DNA of 28,613 nt, taken from assembly GCA_041746615.1 (NCBI GenBank), contig JBGTGS010000154.1:1-28613 (forward strand), written 5' to 3'. The stretch comes from CAMAXB01 sp041746615. Its GTDB lineage: Bacteria; Verrucomicrobiota; Verrucomicrobiia; Opitutales; Opitutaceae. Below, piece after piece: positions 24,742 to 28,613 of this stretch; the first letter of the stretch is position 1; each line of letters begins with the position of its first letter. The notes beneath the pieces were generated by a model. It did not search any database. It was not told where the DNA came from and was given only the letters and a program-made list of their open reading frames with translations. Both the position numbers and the translations under genes were made by a program.

Positions 24742-25821
24742 TCAGAGGATGAGCATGGCATCGCCGTAGCTGAAGAAACGATACTCTCGGGCCACGGCTT
24801 CGGCGTAGATCTCCTTCATCCATGCAATGCCATCGGTTGATCCCGGGGCCAGGAACGCGGCGACCAGGCAGAGCAGGGTGGAGCGGGGCTGGTGGAAATT
24901 GGTGATGAGCGCATCCACGCCTTGAAACAGGCGGGGTGGATAAATGAACAGGCCCGCCTCGGCCACGTGCGGATGCGCGCCGGGGCGGGAATGCGTGGAC
25001 AGGAAATCCTCCACGGAGCGCACGGTGGTCGTCCCGACGGCGATCCGGCGTCCGGTCGGAGCGAACAAAGCCTGCTGGGTTGGCACGGGTAATTCGTAGA
25101 TCTCCCGGTGAATGGCGTGGTCCTGGACCTGCTCGGTCATGATGGGTCGGAAAGTGCCGAGACCGACATGCAAGGTGACTTCCACGGTGCCGATGCCGGC
25201 ACGGGAGATTTGGGCGAGCAGTTCGGGGGTGAAGTGCAACCCGGCGGTCGGTGCGGCCACGGCGACCTGGCGTGCGCGGTTGGCGTAGATGGTTTGATAG
25301 CGCTCGAGGTCGCGGCTGCGTTCCCCGGCGGGATCGGCGCGGATTATGTAAGGTGGGAGCGGTACATCACCGAGCCGGTTGGCGATGGCGGGGATGGGCT
25401 CGTCGTTGCGGGTGGCGAAGCGGACCAGGGCGGCACCATCGGCCTCCTTGGCCACGACGGTGCCTGTGAAGTCGTCAGCATGATTAAATGAGGACCCGAT
25501 GGGCAGCTTCTTGCCGGGCTTGAGGAGGCACCACCAAGTCTGGTTGTCTTGAGTCGGGTCGGGCCGGAGCAGGAAGCATTCGACGGTGCCGCCGCTGGGC
25601 CGGGTGGCATGGAGGCGGGCGGGCAGGACGGCGGCGTTGTTGCGGAACAAGGTGTCTCCGGCGCGCAGGAACTGCGGAAGATCGCTGAAATGGTGATGCG
25701 AGACCGTGCGGGTGATGCGATTGACCACGAGCAGCCGGGAGGCATCCCGACGCGCAGCCGGAGTCTGCGCAATCAGGTGCGGAGGAAGGAAATAATCGAA
25801 GAGATCGGTGGACAGCGGCAC
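24742..25821 (-). CDS. queA: S-adenosylmethionine:tRNA ribosyltransferase-isomerase QueA
   Basis: A 359-residue cytoplasmic enzyme that moves the ribosyl part of SAM to preQ1 in tRNA, giving epoxyqueuosine at position 34 of tRNAs with GUN anticodons. Family motifs: FDYFLPPHLIAQTPAARRDASRLLV at the start (DASRLL motif), FRNNAAVLPARL, QVAVAAPTAGLHFT, HVGLGTFRPI, VGTTTVRSVE, ITNFHQPRSTLLCLVAAF, and the terminal YRFFSYGDAMLIL. Length is normal and no residue is obviously missing. Other queuosine genes are not in the window. Confidence 0.97.
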   Translation of the reverse strand: MPLSTDLFDYFLPPHLIAQTPAARRDASRLLVVNRITRTVSHHHFSDLPQFLRAGDTLFRNNAAVLPARLHATRPSGGTVECFLLRPDPTQDNQTWWCLLKPGKKLPIGSSFNHADDFTGTVVAKEADGAALVRFATRNDEPIPAIANRLGDVPLPPYIIRADPAGERSRDLERYQTIYANRARQVAVAAPTAGLHFTPELLAQISRAGIGTVEVTLHVGLGTFRPIMTEQVQDHAIHREIYELPVPTQQALFAPTGRRIAVGTTTVRSVEDFLSTHSRPGAHPHVAEAGLFIYPPRLFQGVDALITNFHQPRSTLLCLVAAFLAPGSTDGIAWMKEIYAEAVAREYRFFSYGDAMLIL

Positions 25822-25894
25822 AAAATGAAGCAGGAGCTAGGGGACTAAAGGAGCGAGCCTCTTTTGCATTGGAGTGCAAGCGGTGGATCCGGGG

Positions 25895-25925
25895 TTGACG
25901 TAGTGCCTTTTTGAGCCTTTTTGAG
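25895..25925 (+). promoter_or_regulatory. Candidate promoter/operator of the toxin-antitoxin pair
   Basis: TTGACG (25895-25900) resembles a -35 box. Directly after it a decamer, CCTTTTTGAG, is repeated perfectly in tandem (25906-25915 and 25916-25925), ending 3 bp before the antitoxin start. Tandem repeats in such a position are often binding sites for the antitoxin, which represses its own operon. An imperfect dyad TTGCA/TGCAA is at 25864-25879. No convincing -10 box is visible at the usual distance. Confidence 0.3.
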
Positions 25926-25928
25926 CAT

Positions 25929-26156
25929 ATGGCTACTACAACCCTGTTCCGCGCCCGTGTCCCTACTGCACGCCTGCGGCGTGCCGAAAAGGTTCTGGCT
26001 CGCCTCGGCATGAAGCCGGGCGACGCCTTCAATATTTTCCTCGCCCAGGTTGAGATCCGCAAGGAACTGCCTTTCAACGTGACCACTGATCCCTCACGAC
26101 TCATGTCATCGGCCGAGCAAGGCAAGGCATGGGAAAAGGCCCTCGGTGAGTACTGA
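25929..26156 (+). CDS. RelB/DinJ-family antitoxin
   Basis: A 75-residue protein starting at ATG 25929 (MATTTLFRARVPTARL). The segment RRAEKVLARLGMKPGDAFNIFLAQVEIRKELPF matches in outline the RelB/DinJ ribbon-helix-helix domain, in which the motif AxxxLxxLGxxxxDAxNxFLxQ is typical. The C-terminal part (55-75) would wrap around the toxin. It overlaps the MazF-like toxin gene by 11 bp, the usual order of antitoxin before toxin. An upstream TTG at 25911 in frame gives six extra residues but is less likely. Confidence 0.85.
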   Translation: MATTTLFRARVPTARLRRAEKVLARLGMKPGDAFNIFLAQVEIRKELPFNVTTDPSRLMSSAEQGKAWEKALGEY

Positions 26157-26469
26157 CGCGGCCCCTGGGGAAATTTGGATTGCCGACTTTGGAATGGCCG
26201 CCAAACAGCGGCCGGTCCTTGTTCTTGCTTCGCCACTGCCAGAGGATGCCCGCGCCCTGGTCATTGCTGCTCCCCTGACTTCCCAGATCCGCGGATTCCG
26301 TGGCGAGGTCGACATCGGCAAACCCCGATGGTTGCCCAAGCAATCCGCCGTCAACGTCCAAGGCCTGGCCAGCTTTGATCATCACGCTTTGATCCGCAAA
26401 CTCGGAGCCCTTCCGGCCAGTCAGCTGGACGAGGTAAAGGATGCCTTGCGCGACCTGTTAGGACTTTGA
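26146..26469 (+). CDS. MazF/PemK-family toxin (mRNA endonuclease)
   Basis: A 107-residue protein from a GTG start inside the antitoxin's last codons. The MazF/PemK fold shows GEIWIADFG (8-16), then KQRPVLVLA with the conserved Arg-Pro, VIAAPLTSQIRG with the conserved Thr-Ser, QSAVNVQGLASFDHHALIRKLGALPASQL, which corresponds to the family's V.v.q...v....l...G.L, and a terminal helix. Members cut single-stranded mRNA at short sequences to stop growth. The pairing with a RelB-like antitoxin instead of MazE is notable. Confidence 0.85.
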   Translation: MSTDAAPGEIWIADFGMAAKQRPVLVLASPLPEDARALVIAAPLTSQIRGFRGEVDIGKPRWLPKQSAVNVQGLASFDHHALIRKLGALPASQLDEVKDALRDLLGL

Positions 26470-26508
26470 TTCCAGCCCACAACAGAGCGATTTTACCCTC
26501 TGTCAGAC

Positions 26509-26583
26509 TGGAGCCGATGGTCGGGATTGAACCGACGACCCACGCTTTACGAAAGCGTTGCTCTACCACTGAGCTACATCGGC
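26509..26583 (-). tRNA. tRNA-Thr (anticodon CGT)
   Basis: Read on the minus strand: acceptor stem GCCGATG with CATCGGC, D arm, anticodon stem ACGCT/AGCGT with loop TTCGTAA (anticodon CGT, reading ACG), T stem GTCGG/CCGAC with loop TTCAATC, discriminator T and an encoded CCA (26509-26511). All four arms pair. The gene is 72 nt, or 75 with CCA. It lies 40 bp after the toxin gene on the opposite strand. Confidence 0.95.
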
Positions 26584-26806
26584 GAACGATAGTCGGGTGA
26601 ACGAGTGCGGGGTATTACGGGTTTGGGACGCGGTGCAGCAAGCAATTTCGACGACGCCACTCTGCGGCCCGGGTGCGACTTCTGGAAATATTACGGCTGA
26701 GAACCCGAGCAATCAACGTGAGGGATTTGAATGATTCTCCGCCTTGGAGACTTGCGTTTTGAGCCTCATCCTCCCTTTTAGGAGAATCGTTCCCTACCAA
26801 TTTGAT

Positions 26807-28444
26807 ATGATCAAGAACACTGTCCGAAAAGTCCTTCGCTTTCTTCCGGCCATGGGAATCGCAGCCGGTTTATCCACGGCTCTCCTTGCACAGAACGAAA
26901 GGCCGGGAAAACCGATCAACGTCATCATGATCCTCTCCGATGATCTCGGATGGGTGGATACCTCGCTGCAAGATCGTACCGGCTTCTTCGAGACACCCCA
27001 ATTGGAGCGGCTCGCACGGATGGGAGTAACCTTTCATCGCGGCTATTCCGCCAGTCCGCTTTGCAGCCCGACACGCGCCAGCATCATGACGGGTCAAAAC
27101 CCGGCGCGCCTGGGGATAACCGCTCCCCGCGGCCACACCGCCGAAGGTCAGACGACAGAGGTGAGCATTCGAGGCAGGGCGTCGCCGGACCTCCCCTCCA
27201 TAGGGACAACGTCAGCCGGTGTTCTCGACAACTCCCTCCCGACCCTGGCCAAACAGGTCAAGGCGGCCGGGTACGCCACCGGACATTTCGGCAAATGGCA
27301 TCTGGGCATGCCGCCGTATTCGCCTTTGGAACACGGTTTCGATGTGGACATCCCCCACCACCCTGGACCCTCCCCGGCCGGTAATTTTGTCGCTCCTTGG
27401 TTGTTTGCCCATATCGAACCGAATTATCCCAATGAGCACATCGAAGACCGCATGGCCGAAGAGGCGGTGGCCTGGATGGAGCAGCAGGTGAAGGAGGAGA
27501 AACCATTCTACATGCACTACTGGCAGTTTTCCGTGCATGCTCCCTTTGATGCAAAGGAGGAACTGATCGAAAAGTACCGTGTGAAGGCAAATGGAGACCA
27601 TTCGAAATCCCCCACCTACGGGGCCATGGTCGAGAGTATGGATGACTCGGTTGGCACCCTCCTGGACGCGGTTGAACGTCTCGGCATCGCCGGGAATACC
27701 GCCATTATCTTCACTTCGGACAATGGCGGAAATCAATACAACGGCATCACCGAGACGGACGTTCATGGTAACACGTATGTCGCCTGGCCCACCACGAACG
27801 GCCCGTTGCGCGGCGGCAAAGCCACCATGTGGGAGGGTGGGGTGCGCGTGCCCACTTTCGTCACCTGGCCCGGTGTCACCCCGGCGGGAACCCAGAGCAA
27901 CGCGCTCATCCAAACCACCGATCTTTATCCGACCATTCTCAGCCTGCTGAACATCCCGCTGCCGGATAATCATCCGCTTGACGGGGTGGATTTCAGTCCC
28001 GCCTTGCGCGGGGAGCCGTGGGAGCGTCCGCAGGGCATGATCACCTTTTTCCCGCACAACCCGCCCGTTCCGGACTGGTTGCCCCCCTCCGTTTCCATCC
28101 ACCACGACGACTGGAAACTCATTCGGGTCTTCTATTATGGCGACAAACCGGGGGAGCATCAGTACCTGCTCTTCAATCTGGCGAATGACTTGGGCGAGAC
28201 CCGCAATCTTGCCCGTCAAAATCCCGCCCAAGTTCGCGTACTCGACCGGATGATTGAAGATTATCTGGTCGAGGCCCGTGTCCTGACCCCTGCGCGGAAT
28301 CCAGATTTCAATCCGATGCGCCTTGAGCGTGACCGGATTGGCGTTCAGCCGGGTGGTCCCAAGATGTCGGATACGCGTGAGGAACGCGTCAAGCGGGTGC
28401 TCGAACAAAGGCGCCGCCGGGGATTGGACGGCTCAACCAACTAG
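26807..28444 (+). CDS. Secreted sulfatase (arylsulfatase family, formylglycine type)
   Basis: A 545-residue sulfatase with a signal peptide at 1-28 (FLPAMGIAAGLSTALLA). The formylglycine site is C86-S-P-T-R90 in PLCSPTRASIMTGQNP. Other family residues: D45-D46 in ILSDDLGW, the Lys of FGKWHLGMPP, the His of FSVHAPFD and DNGGN in FTSDNGGNQYNG. I start at ATG 26807, since the 21 codons before it in the open frame do not look like a signal peptide. A third sulfatase follows after 4 bp, so the two probably form an operon. The SPLCSPTR site is of the type common in Planctomycetes and Verrucomicrobia sulfatases. The substrate is unknown. Confidence 0.92.
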   Translation: MIKNTVRKVLRFLPAMGIAAGLSTALLAQNERPGKPINVIMILSDDLGWVDTSLQDRTGFFETPQLERLARMGVTFHRGYSASPLCSPTRASIMTGQNPARLGITAPRGHTAEGQTTEVSIRGRASPDLPSIGTTSAGVLDNSLPTLAKQVKAAGYATGHFGKWHLGMPPYSPLEHGFDVDIPHHPGPSPAGNFVAPWLFAHIEPNYPNEHIEDRMAEEAVAWMEQQVKEEKPFYMHYWQFSVHAPFDAKEELIEKYRVKANGDHSKSPTYGAMVESMDDSVGTLLDAVERLGIAGNTAIIFTSDNGGNQYNGITETDVHGNTYVAWPTTNGPLRGGKATMWEGGVRVPTFVTWPGVTPAGTQSNALIQTTDLYPTILSLLNIPLPDNHPLDGVDFSPALRGEPWERPQGMITFFPHNPPVPDWLPPSVSIHHDDWKLIRVFYYGDKPGEHQYLLFNLANDLGETRNLARQNPAQVRVLDRMIEDYLVEARVLTPARNPDFNPMRLERDRIGVQPGGPKMSDTREERVKRVLEQRRRRGLDGSTN

Positions 28445-28448
28445 GGGA

Positions 28449-28613
28449 ATGAAAACCGGAGCCCTTGCAAAACTCGTCAGCCGGTACCTCCCTGCCGCCG
28501 GTCTCGCTGTACTTCTCAGTAGTTCTCTCCCTGCGGCGGAGCGCCCGAACATCATTTACATTCTGTTGGATGATCTGGGCTTTTCCGATATCGGGCCCTA
28601 TGGTGGTGAGGTC
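28449..28613 (+). CDS. Sulfatase N-terminus, cut by the window edge
   Basis: An open frame of 55 codons that runs off the right edge. It starts at ATG 28449, 4 bp after the preceding sulfatase stop, with AGGGGA just before it as a possible ribosome binding site. The residues MKTGALAKLVSRYLPAAG and LAVLLSSSLPAAE form a signal peptide. The family's first motif follows: RPNIIYILLDDLGFSDIGPYGG, whose DD residues bind calcium. The formylglycine site lies beyond the window. Confidence 0.85.
   Translation, partial: MKTGALAKLVSRYLPAAGLAVLLSSSLPAAERPNIIYILLDDLGFSDIGPYGGEV

Overview
The window is GC-rich chromosomal DNA that most resembles a member of the Verrucomicrobiota (Opitutaceae-like). This is an inference from gene content: three secreted formylglycine-type sulfatases, a eukaryote-type glutamine synthetase II, a FecR/CHASE2-cyclase pair, and start codons that often lack a clear Shine-Dalgarno sequence. 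No rRNA gene or other direct taxonomic marker is present.

Layout. 1-537: edge region with a decayed IS256-family transposase tail. 538-5392 (minus strand): a secreted sulfatase, an orphan hybrid histidine kinase and rlmN. 5457-6581 (plus): an LptF/LptG-type permease, convergent with leuA (6700-8361, minus) across a long hairpin. 8639-9998 (plus): a translationally coupled ECF sigma factor, a small membrane protein and a CpxP-like periplasmic protein. 10072-12341 (plus): a degenerate gamma-glutamylcyclotransferase-fold protein, the SRP RNA, and dnaX with a strong programmed-frameshift signature. 12347-13986 (minus): a tight operon of a mini kinase, a PP2C phosphatase and a second cyclotransferase-fold protein. 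14109-15314: glutamine synthetase II behind a sigma-54-like promoter and ahead of an intrinsic terminator. 15354-20407 (plus): O-antigen ligase/TPR protein, FecR protein and CHASE2 adenylate cyclase. 20457-25821: ilvB, a YmdB-like phosphodiesterase (plus strand), accA, a TPR protein and queA. 25895-26469: a RelB-like/MazF-like toxin-antitoxin pair, then tRNA-Thr(CGT) at 26509-26583 (minus). 26807-28613 (plus): two tandem sulfatase genes, the second cut by the window edge.

Functional threads. leuA and ilvB cover branched-chain amino acid synthesis, and GSII covers ammonia assimilation. dnaX with the SRP RNA, rlmN, queA and tRNA-Thr are core information processing. accA, the LptF/G permease and the O-antigen ligase serve the envelope. 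The sulfatases suggest use of sulfated polysaccharides. Signalling is dense: hybrid kinase, ECF unit, kinase/PP2C pair, cAMP cyclase and YmdB.

The observations most worth following up are the dnaX recoding site (A AAA AAC slippery heptamer within nine A residues, in-phase stop, hairpin 8 nt downstream, 123-codon extension in the -1 frame), the kinase/PP2C/cyclotransferase operon, the mixed-family toxin-antitoxin pair, and the possible leucine attenuator upstream of leuA.
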